From: an uncultured Collinsella sp.
Lineage (GTDB): Bacteria; Actinomycetota; Coriobacteriia; Coriobacteriales; Coriobacteriaceae
NCBI GenBank assembly: GCA_959028445.1
Contig: CAUFRY010000030.1
Span: 1 to 26,456 of the forward strand
Direction of reading: 5' to 3'
Length of the DNA stretch: 26,456 bases
Positions 1 to 7,058 of the stretch are shown piece by piece. The notes under the pieces were generated by a model. It saw only the letters and a list, made by a program, of their open reading frames with translations. It ran no database searches and was not told the DNA's origin. Made by a program: the position numbers and the translations under genes. How positions within the stretch are numbered: position 1 is the first letter of the stretch; every line of letters begins with the position of its first letter.

Positions 1-185
1 GACTTGCAGCGACGGACCTCAGGACACTCTTACACCACGTCTGCGCGCGCGACCTTATCTCTTCAATGAATCCAGATTTTCGGCCCAAGTTTCTTTGTTT
101 TTGCTGCCACTAATCTAGTAACAGTACTCATATTTGCCGTATTTTGCACAGGACATATAAACAGACCCCCTATAAAGCCCTAGTT
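1..185. other. Left-edge region without a supported gene
   Basis: This stretch is clearly more AT-rich than the genes that follow. One plus-strand frame is open from base 3 to a TAA at 111-113 and could be the last 36 codons of a gene starting outside the window, but two other plus-strand frames are also open for a similar distance and no recognisable motif is present, so no call is made. Nothing resembling a tRNA or a clear terminator is seen after the stop codon of the neighbouring minus-strand gene at 186-188. Confidence 0.3.
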
Positions 186-1295
186 TTACGCCGGCTTGAG
201 CCCAAAGCACGCTCTGAGCGTATTCAGCAGAGCATCTTGCCTCTTTCGACGAGCCTCTACGCGATTCTGATATCGCTTACCCATACGCTGGTGGATACGC
301 CATGCGAGCGCTTCCATCGCTTCCATGTCGCAGAGCATTTCGTTGTTGACCGTCGCGACCTCGATTCCCATAGTAATCAAGCCCGTGTTGCGTTTTTCAT
401 CATGGACACGTCCCCTTCGAGAGGAATGACCCAGCTCACCGTTGTATTCCAGGTCAAACCGGGCTGTTTCCTGGTACGCATCGCAAACTGCATACGGCAT
501 CCCCGAGATTGCCTGCGCGCGGTCATCGAACTCGATCTTGTAGTCGGTCTTAAAGGGACCGCAGGCAAATCCGCCATAGGAAAACGGAAGCGAAAACATG
601 GCAAGCATGATGCACTCCATGGGTGAGCGCAGGTTTTCTGACAGGTAGGGACACAGGCGTAGCAGTTGTTTGGCCGCACTCCCCTTGCATGCCGCAAGGT
701 AATCTGCCAGGCGATCGGGCGTCAGCACCGGCTCGACTTCAAAGTAGCCCACGTCTGCCGGTTGGTCCTTGTCCTTTACAAGTCTATTCGCAACAGGTGA
801 GGTGTAGGGAGGCAGATACTTCCCGCGATCGCTCAGTGAAATCTTGGAACACAGTTCCTGGGCCAGGGCAAACGCCTGGATACAGCCGACCTCGCGGGCG
901 ACGGCAACACAAAGGGCCTCGGGAGATAGGCTGTACACCCCCGGTTCCACCTCTAGAATCGAGCCGGCAGACAACCCGGAACACACGGACCAGCCCACGC
1001 CAGGCATGCGTCGGCGCTGCGCCGCAGATCCCACCAACAAGCACAGATCTTCTTGCACCTCGCCGCTTTTGGCTCCAATTCGCACCAGGTCGGGAAGATA
1101 GATATCCTCGGTCGAAGGCGATGACGTACACAGCACGCGGCACTCCTCCTCGGGCTCAAGGTCCTTCCAGCCGATGTAGCCCATCTGTCGGCGCTCGGCG
1201 CGCATCATGCGTAGCGCCGAGGCGCCTGTTAGGATTGCGGAAGCCGCTAGCTGTTCGCCTGTCGGCTCGTTGCACCGCTCAATCTTTACCGCCAC
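186..1295 (-). CDS. Unnamed protein with PD-(D/E)XK endonuclease-like C-terminal domain
   Basis: A protein of about 370 residues with no name I can give with certainty. The N-terminal part (to about 210) has no obvious motif. The C-terminal part, numbered from the upstream GTG at 1304, has the pattern of DUF559/VSR-like nuclease folds: a helix with S-P-x-E (Glu230), then D-L-E-Y-N-G (Asp284, Glu286), G-H (His293) and D-x-x-R (Asp302, Arg305), ending in a hydrophobic strand. The spacing matches putative endonuclease domains found next to AbiEi-like regulators, but activity is inference. It lies 2-11 nt after comF and is read with it. The upstream GTG at 1304 touches the AGGGG ribosome binding site, whereas the in-frame GTG at 1295 sits about 8 nt after it, so 1295 is preferred. 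Confidence 0.7.
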   Translation of the reverse strand: MAVKIERCNEPTGEQLAASAILTGASALRMMRAERRQMGYIGWKDLEPEEECRVLCTSSPSTEDIYLPDLVRIGAKSGEVQEDLCLLVGSAAQRRRMPGVGWSVCSGLSAGSILEVEPGVYSLSPEALCVAVAREVGCIQAFALAQELCSKISLSDRGKYLPPYTSPVANRLVKDKDQPADVGYFEVEPVLTPDRLADYLAACKGSAAKQLLRLCPYLSENLRSPMECIMLAMFSLPFSYGGFACGPFKTDYKIEFDDRAQAISGMPYAVCDAYQETARFDLEYNGELGHSSRRGRVHDEKRNTGLITMGIEVATVNNEMLCDMEAMEALAWRIHQRMGKRYQNRVEARRKRQDALLNTLRACFGLKPA

Positions 1296-1306
1296 ACGAA
1301 TCACCC

Positions 1307-2113
1307 CTACCAGACGCGTGCGATAGCGAGGCCATCAACGGCCGCGGCACCGGCGCGCTTGAGTTCCGCCGAAGCCGCTGCCATCGTCGCACCCGTGGTG
1401 ATAACGTCGTCGATAAGCAGCAGGCGGCGGCCCCGCACGTCCTCAACGGTCTCGTACATGCCTCGGGCGCGTTCACGGCGTTCTTCACGACCGAGTTCAC
1501 GCTGGTCGCCATGGCCGTACTTAACGAGGGCGTCGAGCAGCGGAACACCCGACAGCTCGCAAAATGGGCGCGCGATGGCTTCCATATGATCGAAGCCGCG
1601 TCGCCGAAACGCCGCCGCCGTCGCGGGCACAAACACCACGGCATCGGCGCCGGACAACACACCGCCGTAGCGTTCGGGTGCCGCGACCTGGGCATGTAAG
1701 GCGGTGTCGTATAGCAGCTCTGCCAGATACGGCGCCAGGCGTCGCTCGCCCGCGTCTTTGTACGCTTTAATGATCCGCGGCAGCGGATGCGTGTAAACGG
1801 CACATGCCAGGCACCGATCGAGTGCTTCGACCATCGCCGAGGATGTACTCTCGACCGAGCACTCGGTGCACAGCAAGTCTCCAAACGGGGCTCCGCATCG
1901 GGTGCAGCTATAACGTGGGTCAATGAGCGCGAGCGCGGCCAGGCAGTCTTGGCAAATAAGCGCGCCGGCGCGCTCGCAGCCAGCACATCGCGTGGGCGAC
2001 AACGCCTCAAGCGCCTCGTGCGCCGCCTGCTCGGCAAACGGTAGCAATTCGTCCGCAAACGGTAGGATGCCGGCACCTTGCAGGCATCCCAACACATTCA
2101 AATGTCTCTTCAC
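1307..2113 (-). CDS. comF: ComF family phosphoribosyltransferase-like protein
   Basis: ComF/GntX-type protein of 268 residues. The N-terminal half carries a zinc-finger-like set of cysteines: C43-x2-C46, C54-x2-C57, C70-x2-C73 and C82-x2-C85. The C-terminal half is a type I phosphoribosyltransferase fold; the PRPP-binding loop is the stretch LLLIDDVITTGAT near residues 231-243, preceded by the usual R-R-R-G-F segment near 170-174. In naturally competent bacteria ComF works with the ComFA helicase in single-strand DNA uptake; family members also occur in species not known to be competent, so the role here is open. The start is GTG at 2113 with AGGGAGG about 8 nt upstream; that site lies inside a hairpin (2118-2151). 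The gene follows ricT after a gap of about 100 nt and precedes the nuclease-like gene. Confidence 0.9.
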   Translation of the reverse strand: MKRHLNVLGCLQGAGILPFADELLPFAEQAAHEALEALSPTRCAGCERAGALICQDCLAALALIDPRYSCTRCGAPFGDLLCTECSVESTSSAMVEALDRCLACAVYTHPLPRIIKAYKDAGERRLAPYLAELLYDTALHAQVAAPERYGGVLSGADAVVFVPATAAAFRRRGFDHMEAIARPFCELSGVPLLDALVKYGHGDQRELGREERRERARGMYETVEDVRGRRLLLIDDVITTGATMAAASAELKRAGAAAVDGLAIARVW

Positions 2114-2117
2114 GACA

Positions 2118-2151
2118 CAACCCTCCCTACGCTCGATCGCAGGGAGGGTTG
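2118..2151 (-). promoter_or_regulatory. Perfect 11-bp hairpin enclosing the comF ribosome binding site
   Basis: The arms at 2118-2128 and 2141-2151 are perfectly complementary over 11 bp with a 12-nt loop. Read on the minus strand, the 3' arm contains AGGGAGGG, the comF Shine-Dalgarno site, and ends 4 nt before the GTG start. A folded RNA would therefore hide the site. There is no U-run, so a simple intrinsic terminator for ricT is less likely. Confidence 0.6.
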
Positions 2152-2215
2152 TTGATTCAGCGCTATGGTACCCCGACGCGTTTGGGGTCAGGCAGGTTAA
2201 ATCCGTTTGCGGGCG

Positions 2216-3916
2216 CTATTCGCCGGTGGGCGGTTGCGGTGCGGACGAGTTTTGGGGCGAGCCCTCGCCACCATCTTGACGCGGCTTGCGGGAACGGCGA
2301 CGGCGACGGCGCTTCTGGCCCTGGTCGGCCGAACCCTCGCCACCACGATCTTCGCGCGACTCGCGTTCGTCGCGAGCAGCGCCGCGCGTGGCCTTGGCGG
2401 CCGCCCCTCCGCCATCTCCGGGGCGACGGCGCGTGACCTTGACCTCGCCATCCGAGACCTGATCGGCCACGGAGGGCACCGAGGGCTTTTGCTGCGTGCC
2501 CGAGGAATGGCGACGACGCGGACGCAGGGCGCGCTCGTCATCGTTGCGTTGCTTGCCACCCTTGTCGGCAGGCGTATCAGAACCCGAACCACCCTTGGGA
2601 GCGGCACCGGCCTCGCGAGCGGCTGCGGCGCGGAAGGCGTCCTCGCGCTCCCCGCTCGACAGATGACGGCGACGACGGCGCGTGGGGTTCATGCCGCCGC
2701 CGCGGTTTTGCTGCTGGGGCTGCTGAGTCTCGCGCTCGCGGGAAGCGTTCTTGCCCGCGGGAGCGGCCTCGCCGGCATCGCCCGAACCCGAGCGCTTGCG
2801 GCGACGACGTCCACCGGCAGCCTCCTCAGCCTCGGGCGCCTCGGCCTTGCCGCGACCCTTACCGCGGCCGCGACCCTCGCCCTGGCTCTGACCGGCACGG
2901 GTATCGGCGTCCGCATCGCGACGGCGGCGCTTGGGCATCGTCGTCCCCGCCAGACGGTCGGCACTCGACAGGCCATCGCCCACGTCGACACCGTTCTCGC
3001 GGTCGAGCTCCATAAGCGCCAGGCGAATCTCGGGCGACTCGATACGCTCGAGCACATCGCGCGTCACGCAGTCGGGGCGGCAGTTGCAGCCCTGCTCGGC
3101 GGCCTTCTTTTTGCAGCCCTCAGAGCAGGTCATGTCGGCCAGTTTGACCTTAAAGACTTTGCCGTTCTCCAGGCGCAACACCAGCTGCTCACGCGGCGTG
3201 TCATATTCCTGGATGCGCGCCTTGCCAAGCGGCGTATCGATAAGCGTCTTCTTTTTGGGCGCGCGGCTCTTAAAGTCCTTGTACGCCTCGAACTCATAAC
3301 GCAGACAGCACATCAGGCGGCCGCAAACGCCGCTGATCTTGGACGAGTTGAGCGGCAGGTCCTGCTCTTTTGCCATGCGAATCGAGACGGGCTCAAACTG
3401 TCCGCCAAAGCGCGTGCAACAGAGCTCTTGGCCGCACTGGGCATAGCCGCCCACCAGGCGGGTCTCGTCGCGCACGCCGATCTGGCGCATGTCGACGCGA
3501 ATATGCAGCGTCGAGGACAGATCCTTGACGAGCTGGCGAAAATCGACGCGCTCCTCGGCCGCAAAGTAGAACACGGCCTTCTCGCCGCCAAACAGGTACT
3601 CGACGCCCACCGGCTTCATCTCGAGGTCGAGCTCCTTGACCAGACGGCGGAAGTCGACCATGGCCTCGTCGCCCTGGATGGCCAGGTCGTCGGCAAGCTG
3701 CAGGTCGATGTCGCTCGCCACGCGCAGCACGGGCTTGAGCGGCTGACCGATCTCGTCTTGCGGCACCTCGAAGGGATCGGCCGTGACCAGGCCAATCTCG
3801 GTTCCGCGCTCGGTGGAGCAGATAGCGTAATCTGCCTCGAGGATATCCAGATCCTGCGGGTCGAACCACAGGTCGCGCGAGGCGTAGGTAAACTTAACGG
3901 GTACGACTAACGGCAT
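2216..3916 (-). CDS. ricT: PSP1-domain protein, RicT/YaaT-like, with long Arg-rich C-terminal tail
   Basis: Residues 1-310 are a PSP1 domain with the cysteine pattern of RicT (YaaT): C161, C166-C167, C198, C203-C204. In Bacillus subtilis RicT joins RicA and RicF in the iron-sulfur Y-complex that partners RNase Y in mRNA maturation, and it also affects sporulation and competence. More cysteines follow (C264, C268, C277, C279, C283), a possible second metal site. Residues from about 325 to 566 are a low-complexity tail rich in Arg, Gly, Ala, Glu and Asp, with six blocks of three to six arginines; usual RicT proteins are near 275-300 residues. The first 10 nt overlap the holB stop, and the order tmk-holB-ricT matches the Firmicutes locus tmk-yaaQ-yaaR-holB-yaaT. 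No ricA or ricF is visible in the window. Confidence 0.9.
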   Translation of the reverse strand: MPLVVPVKFTYASRDLWFDPQDLDILEADYAICSTERGTEIGLVTADPFEVPQDEIGQPLKPVLRVASDIDLQLADDLAIQGDEAMVDFRRLVKELDLEMKPVGVEYLFGGEKAVFYFAAEERVDFRQLVKDLSSTLHIRVDMRQIGVRDETRLVGGYAQCGQELCCTRFGGQFEPVSIRMAKEQDLPLNSSKISGVCGRLMCCLRYEFEAYKDFKSRAPKKKTLIDTPLGKARIQEYDTPREQLVLRLENGKVFKVKLADMTCSEGCKKKAAEQGCNCRPDCVTRDVLERIESPEIRLALMELDRENGVDVGDGLSSADRLAGTTMPKRRRRDADADTRAGQSQGEGRGRGKGRGKAEAPEAEEAAGGRRRRKRSGSGDAGEAAPAGKNASRERETQQPQQQNRGGGMNPTRRRRRHLSSGEREDAFRAAAAREAGAAPKGGSGSDTPADKGGKQRNDDERALRPRRRHSSGTQQKPSVPSVADQVSDGEVKVTRRRPGDGGGAAAKATRGAARDERESREDRGGEGSADQGQKRRRRRRSRKPRQDGGEGSPQNSSAPQPPTGE

Positions 3917-5034
3917 TTCAGTGCCTTCCTGATATCGAACAGCATGACCTCGATGGCCAGCTGGGGAGTAACGTTTCTGGCGATGTTGCGCTCGGCGGTC
4001 GCGACTGCCTCGAGCGCCCGCGTGGCACCCGCAACATTGGTCGCAGCGGCAAGCCGACCGATCGTGTCGCGCACGTCTTCGTTCACCACGTCGGCCGCCT
4101 CGTCCTGAAGTGTCAGCAGCACATCGCGCATGAGCGTCCGCGCGCTCGCCAGCGCTTCCATGATACCCGAACGCTCGCGCGCATTGAGCTCGCGCTTATT
4201 GCGGTCCTCAAGCTGCTTCAATGCTCCACGCGACAGGTAGTCGGCGTTTTGCTCGAGCACCTTTTCCTGCGTGGACTTGACCTCGGCGAGCGGCGCCTTA
4301 ACGGCGACGATGAGCGACTTGGCGCGGCTGAGCACGTCGGCCTCGTCGGCGGCAATGAGTGAGTCGATGGCACGGACCATCTGACGGCGGGCGTCCTGGC
4401 GCTCGGCACTCTTAAGGAACTCGATGCCGCGCGTGGGGCTGCCCGCCACGGCGACGGCCATGCGACAACGCGCGATATCCTGACCAGTGGCACGGCTCAC
4501 GGCGTGCGCGGCGACGGCGGGTGACACCAGCCGAAACGGCACGCACTGGCAGCGGCTCACGATGGTGGGCAACATCACGTCTGCCGAGGTGCCCAGCAAG
4601 ATAAACATAACGCCCTCGGGCGGCTCCTCGAGTGTTTTGAGCAGTGCGTTGGCGGTGTTGGCGCGCAGCTGCTCGGCACGGTCAATGATGTAGACCTTGG
4701 CCTTGGCGCGGATGGGCGCCAGGGGTACGTCGTCGAGTAGCTCGCGCGTCTGGGCGATGAGGTAGCCCGTGGCGCTCTCGGGCGTGTAATAGTGCACGTC
4801 GGGGTGCGTATGGCGGGCGACGCGCACGCAGCTATCGCATGAGCCGCAGCCATCCTGCTCGCACAGGAAGGCCTGGGCGAGCGCCCACGCGGCGTCGAGC
4901 TTGCCCGCGCCGGGCGCGCCCAAAAACAGGTAGGCGTGCGATGCACGACCGCTGGCGACGGCATTGGTCAAAAAGTCGCGCACGCGTTCCTGAGTGTCAA
5001 GCTTGACCAGCAGGCTTGCCTGAGCGGGGGCCAT
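3907..5034 (-). CDS. holB: DNA polymerase III clamp-loader subunit delta prime
   Basis: A 375-residue AAA+ clamp-loader subunit. It shows a Walker-A-like stretch GAPGAGKL (about 39-46), a zinc-binding set C58, C63, C66, C69, the LLKTLEEPPE segment (about 131-140) and the SRC motif near 160-162 that supplies the arginine finger. The Walker A residue after the lysine is Leu rather than Thr or Ser, as expected for a delta prime subunit that does not hydrolyse ATP; gamma/tau (DnaX) would keep it. The start is ATG 5034, one nt after the tmk stop, with AAGGAGG about 9 nt upstream inside the tmk end; a longer reading frame from 5073 lies within tmk and is rejected. The 3' end overlaps ricT. Confidence 0.93.
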   Translation of the reverse strand: MAPAQASLLVKLDTQERVRDFLTNAVASGRASHAYLFLGAPGAGKLDAAWALAQAFLCEQDGCGSCDSCVRVARHTHPDVHYYTPESATGYLIAQTRELLDDVPLAPIRAKAKVYIIDRAEQLRANTANALLKTLEEPPEGVMFILLGTSADVMLPTIVSRCQCVPFRLVSPAVAAHAVSRATGQDIARCRMAVAVAGSPTRGIEFLKSAERQDARRQMVRAIDSLIAADEADVLSRAKSLIVAVKAPLAEVKSTQEKVLEQNADYLSRGALKQLEDRNKRELNARERSGIMEALASARTLMRDVLLTLQDEAADVVNEDVRDTIGRLAAATNVAGATRALEAVATAERNIARNVTPQLAIEVMLFDIRKALKCR

Positions 5035-5035
5035 G

Positions 5036-5719
5036 TTACTCGGCCTCCTTGGCAAGCGCGGCGGCGACGGCATCCTGGGAAATGTCGAGGCCGTAGGCGC
5101 GAACCTGCTCGACCGTCTGTGCGAATACGTCCTCGGTGGACGCGGTCGCGTCGATGAGCTTTACGCGGTTTGGTTCCTCGGCGGCGATGGCGCAAAATCC
5201 CTGGTAGACACGCTCTTGGAAGGCCATGCCCTTAGCCTCCATGCGATCTGCCGCGCCACGGGCTGCCATGCGCAGCGCCGCCTGCTCGGGCGTGATGTGA
5301 TAGACGAGCGTGAGCGCCGGGTGCGTCCCCGCGACGGCCAGGTTGTTGGCATCGCGTACTATCTGGCGATCGAGGCCATCGGCAAACGCCTGATAGCAAG
5401 TTGTGGAATCGTAGAAGCGGTCGCACAGGACCACCTTGCCGGCAGCAAGGGCAGGCGCGATGACCTCGTGCACCAACTGGGCGCGCGCGGCCTCGTAGAG
5501 CAACAACTCGCAGGTGTCGCCCATCGCCGTATTGGCGGGGTCGAGCAGCAGAGCACGGATCTTTTCGCTGATGGCGGTACCGCCCGGCTCGCGCAGGCTC
5601 ACAACCTGGTAGCCAGCGAGCTCGAGTGCACGGACAAGCAGGCGCGCCTGCGTGGACTTGCCGGCGCCGTCGACGCCCTCGAGCGTGATAAAGCTATGTT
5701 GAGCGGGCTCAAAAGCCAT
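5036..5719 (-). CDS. tmk: Thymidylate kinase
   Basis: dTMP kinase of 227 residues, making dTDP from dTMP and ATP. The P-loop GVDGAGKST is at residues 15-23, the REPGGT substrate-binding segment at 43-48 and the D-R-F-Y motif at 100-103. Length is close to the family norm of about 210-220. The start is ATG 5719, with GAAGG about 11 nt upstream. It is the first gene of the tmk-holB-ricT block; pairing nucleotide supply with the clamp loader is a conserved arrangement in Gram-positive bacteria. A possible promoter is TTGGGG, 18 nt, TATCAT in the gap upstream, near 5775-5804. Confidence 0.96.
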   Translation of the reverse strand: MAFEPAQHSFITLEGVDGAGKSTQARLLVRALELAGYQVVSLREPGGTAISEKIRALLLDPANTAMGDTCELLLYEAARAQLVHEVIAPALAAGKVVLCDRFYDSTTCYQAFADGLDRQIVRDANNLAVAGTHPALTLVYHITPEQAALRMAARGAADRMEAKGMAFQERVYQGFCAIAAEEPNRVKLIDATASTEDVFAQTVEQVRAYGLDISQDAVAAALAKEAE

Positions 5720-5767
5720 GGGCGCAGTCCCTTCCTACAAGGCGCGTAAATGCAGATATATCAACCA

Positions 5768-5806
5768 AGCCATGATACCCCAGTGCTCGGCGCGTCCCCA
5801 ATGGCT
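5768..5806. repeat. Decayed copy of the GTCCCC-loop hairpin
   Basis: GTCCCCAATGGCTA at 5794-5807 matches the right half of the hairpins at 6961-6989 and 14421-14449 with one change (GGCTA for GACTA). A matching left arm AGCCAT is at 5768-5773, pairing with ATGGCT at 5801-5806 across a longer spacer. It reads as an eroded member of the same family. Confidence 0.4.
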
Positions 5807-5821
5807 AATGGTGCCTTTCCA

Positions 5822-5890
5822 AAGTTGCGGTGAAATAGGGACTGGTTGAAGCCCTGAGACCGCCAAACAGTCCCTATTTCACCGCAACTT
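5822..5890. repeat. Perfect 23-bp inverted repeat
   Basis: The arms at 5822-5844 and 5868-5890 are perfect 23-bp inverted copies separated by 23 nt. Each arm joins a block beginning AAGTTGCGGTGAAAT to AGGGACTG, so AGGGACTG and CAGTCCCT face each other inside. It lies between the divergent tmk and zinc-ribbon genes. There is no U-run and no visible target-site duplication. It looks like a dispersed REP- or MITE-like element. Confidence 0.75.
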
Positions 5891-5915
5891 ATGATGGGGA
5901 ATTTTGGACGCTGGG

Positions 5916-5921
5916 TATAAT
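5916..5921 (+). promoter_or_regulatory. Possible -10 box for the zinc-ribbon gene
   Basis: TATAAT occurs 37 nt before the ATG at 5959, in the right place for a -10 box. No good -35 is seen 16-18 nt upstream, where the sequence runs into the inverted repeat. Confidence 0.4.
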
Positions 5922-5958
5922 CGTCGTATTGCATTGAAATGTGGCGAAAGGAGTGGCA

Positions 5959-6936
5959 ATGTCTCGGTATTGCGCCTCGTGCGGCAAACTTCTTGCAGAT
6001 GATGCCAAGTTCTGCACCTCATGCGGTGCACCCGTTGAGCAGACAACCGCAAGCAATGGCCAACCCGCGTTTGAGCAGACCGGCTTCCTCGATACGCCGC
6101 AAGCTAAGCCGGACGACCCCCTCGCCTATCGCCCCGACCCCGCCGCCAGCCCCGCAGCGGTCGAAACGACGCAGCGCATACCCGTCGCGGACACCCCGCC
6201 CCAACAGCAACCGGCATCTACGTACGCGCCTGATTCACCGCAGGCCCCCGCCGCCAAAAAGAGCAGCACCAAGGCGCTTATCGCCGTTATCGTTGTGCTC
6301 GTGGCAATTATCATCGCCTTGGTCATCTTTTTTGTGATCAAGCCTTTCGACAACGCCGCCACGCAAACGACTGCCGAGATTACTAAGCTGCACCATGATG
6401 TCGACTCCGACGACCTTAAGCCCCTTGGCAACCTCAATAGCCTTTACGACGATGACGACGATGATGATGACGGCGAAGCAACCCTCTCCGAGCAAAACCT
6501 CTACCGTCGCCTGAGCGAATACTACGACCTGCTCGAAGATCTCGATAGCCAGGTCCGTGCCTGCGCAGAGGCGTTCAATGGCGGTTATCTGGAAGAGGAC
6601 CGTACCACCCGTCAAAATCTCGCTGATGTCGCCGAGCGCACGGAAGACACCATCGAACAGTACTACGATATCGTCGAGGACCTGGACGTCCCCATGAGCT
6701 CTAAGAACTACAGCTCCTGGAAAGACATCGTCGCCCTGTATGACGACCTGGACCACCGCATCGACGCGATCTGCGATGCCTGGGAGATCAGCCTAAAGTA
6801 CGCAAAGCCCGCGGACCATAAGGACGAAATCGTGGCGCCGCTGTCGCGCGACAACGTGGCGGGCACCAATGACAACAAGTACCGTCAGGACTTTGAGGAC
6901 CGCTATCCCGGCGCCAAGCCTGTCGAGGTGAACTAG
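5959..6936 (+). CDS. Zinc-ribbon membrane protein with acidic extracytoplasmic domain
   Basis: A 325-residue protein of unknown role. Residues 4-25 form a double C-x2-C zinc ribbon (C5, C8, C19, C22). A Pro/Ala/Gln-rich linker follows to about 104, then one membrane segment at about 105-127. A domain outside the membrane comes next, with a run of eight aspartates (164-171) and helical, Asp/Glu-rich sequence. The layout (cytoplasmic zinc ribbon, linker, single helix, outer domain) is common among Gram-positive hypothetical proteins with an N-terminal zinc-ribbon domain. The start is ATG 5959 because AAAGGAG at 5947-5953 sits 5 nt before it; the in-frame GTG at 5941 lies upstream of that site. 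It is a single-gene unit ending at a strong terminator shared with the convergent topoisomerase gene. Confidence 0.85.
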   Translation: MSRYCASCGKLLADDAKFCTSCGAPVEQTTASNGQPAFEQTGFLDTPQAKPDDPLAYRPDPAASPAAVETTQRIPVADTPPQQQPASTYAPDSPQAPAAKKSSTKALIAVIVVLVAIIIALVIFFVIKPFDNAATQTTAEITKLHHDVDSDDLKPLGNLNSLYDDDDDDDDGEATLSEQNLYRRLSEYYDLLEDLDSQVRACAEAFNGGYLEEDRTTRQNLADVAERTEDTIEQYYDIVEDLDVPMSSKNYSSWKDIVALYDDLDHRIDAICDAWEISLKYAKPADHKDEIVAPLSRDNVAGTNDNKYRQDFEDRYPGAKPVEVN

Positions 6937-6960
6937 TCGCATGCGACGTTCTTAAACAGC

Positions 6961-6989
6961 TAGTCATTAAAGAACGTCCCCAATGACTA
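6961..6989. repeat. GTCCCC-loop hairpin repeat, copy 1
   Basis: The arms TAGTCATT (6961-6968) and AATGACTA (6982-6989) enclose the 13-nt loop AAAGAACGTCCCC. The same element, with two changes, is at 14421-14449. Both lie just after a short plus-strand gene and just before a bidirectional terminator. Confidence 0.7.
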
Positions 6990-6993
6990 CGCA

Positions 6994-7031
6994 AAAAACG
7001 AGCGAGGATCATGGGACCCTCGCTCGTTTTT
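6994..7031. terminator. Bidirectional intrinsic terminator
   Basis: The stem arms at 6994-7007 and 7018-7031 pair over 14 bp, ACGAGCGAGG with CCTCGCTCGT flanked by A-runs and T-runs, around a 10-nt loop. It has a T-run on both strands, so it can end both the plus-strand zinc-ribbon gene and the minus-strand topoisomerase gene. Confidence 0.9.
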
Positions 7032-7058
7032 GTTTTAGGCGATGTTTCGACCGTGCGG

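Noticed and set aside
3313..3420. Possible frameshift in ricT near the cysteine clusters
   Set aside because: The frame is continuous, and all expected cysteine motifs are read in one frame.
2207..3910. Long plus-strand open frame (567 codons) opposite ricT
   Set aside because: It is the complementary-frame shadow of a high-GC gene; its product is a repetitive Ala/Leu/Arg sequence with no ribosome binding site, and the minus-strand frame has clear PSP1 motifs.
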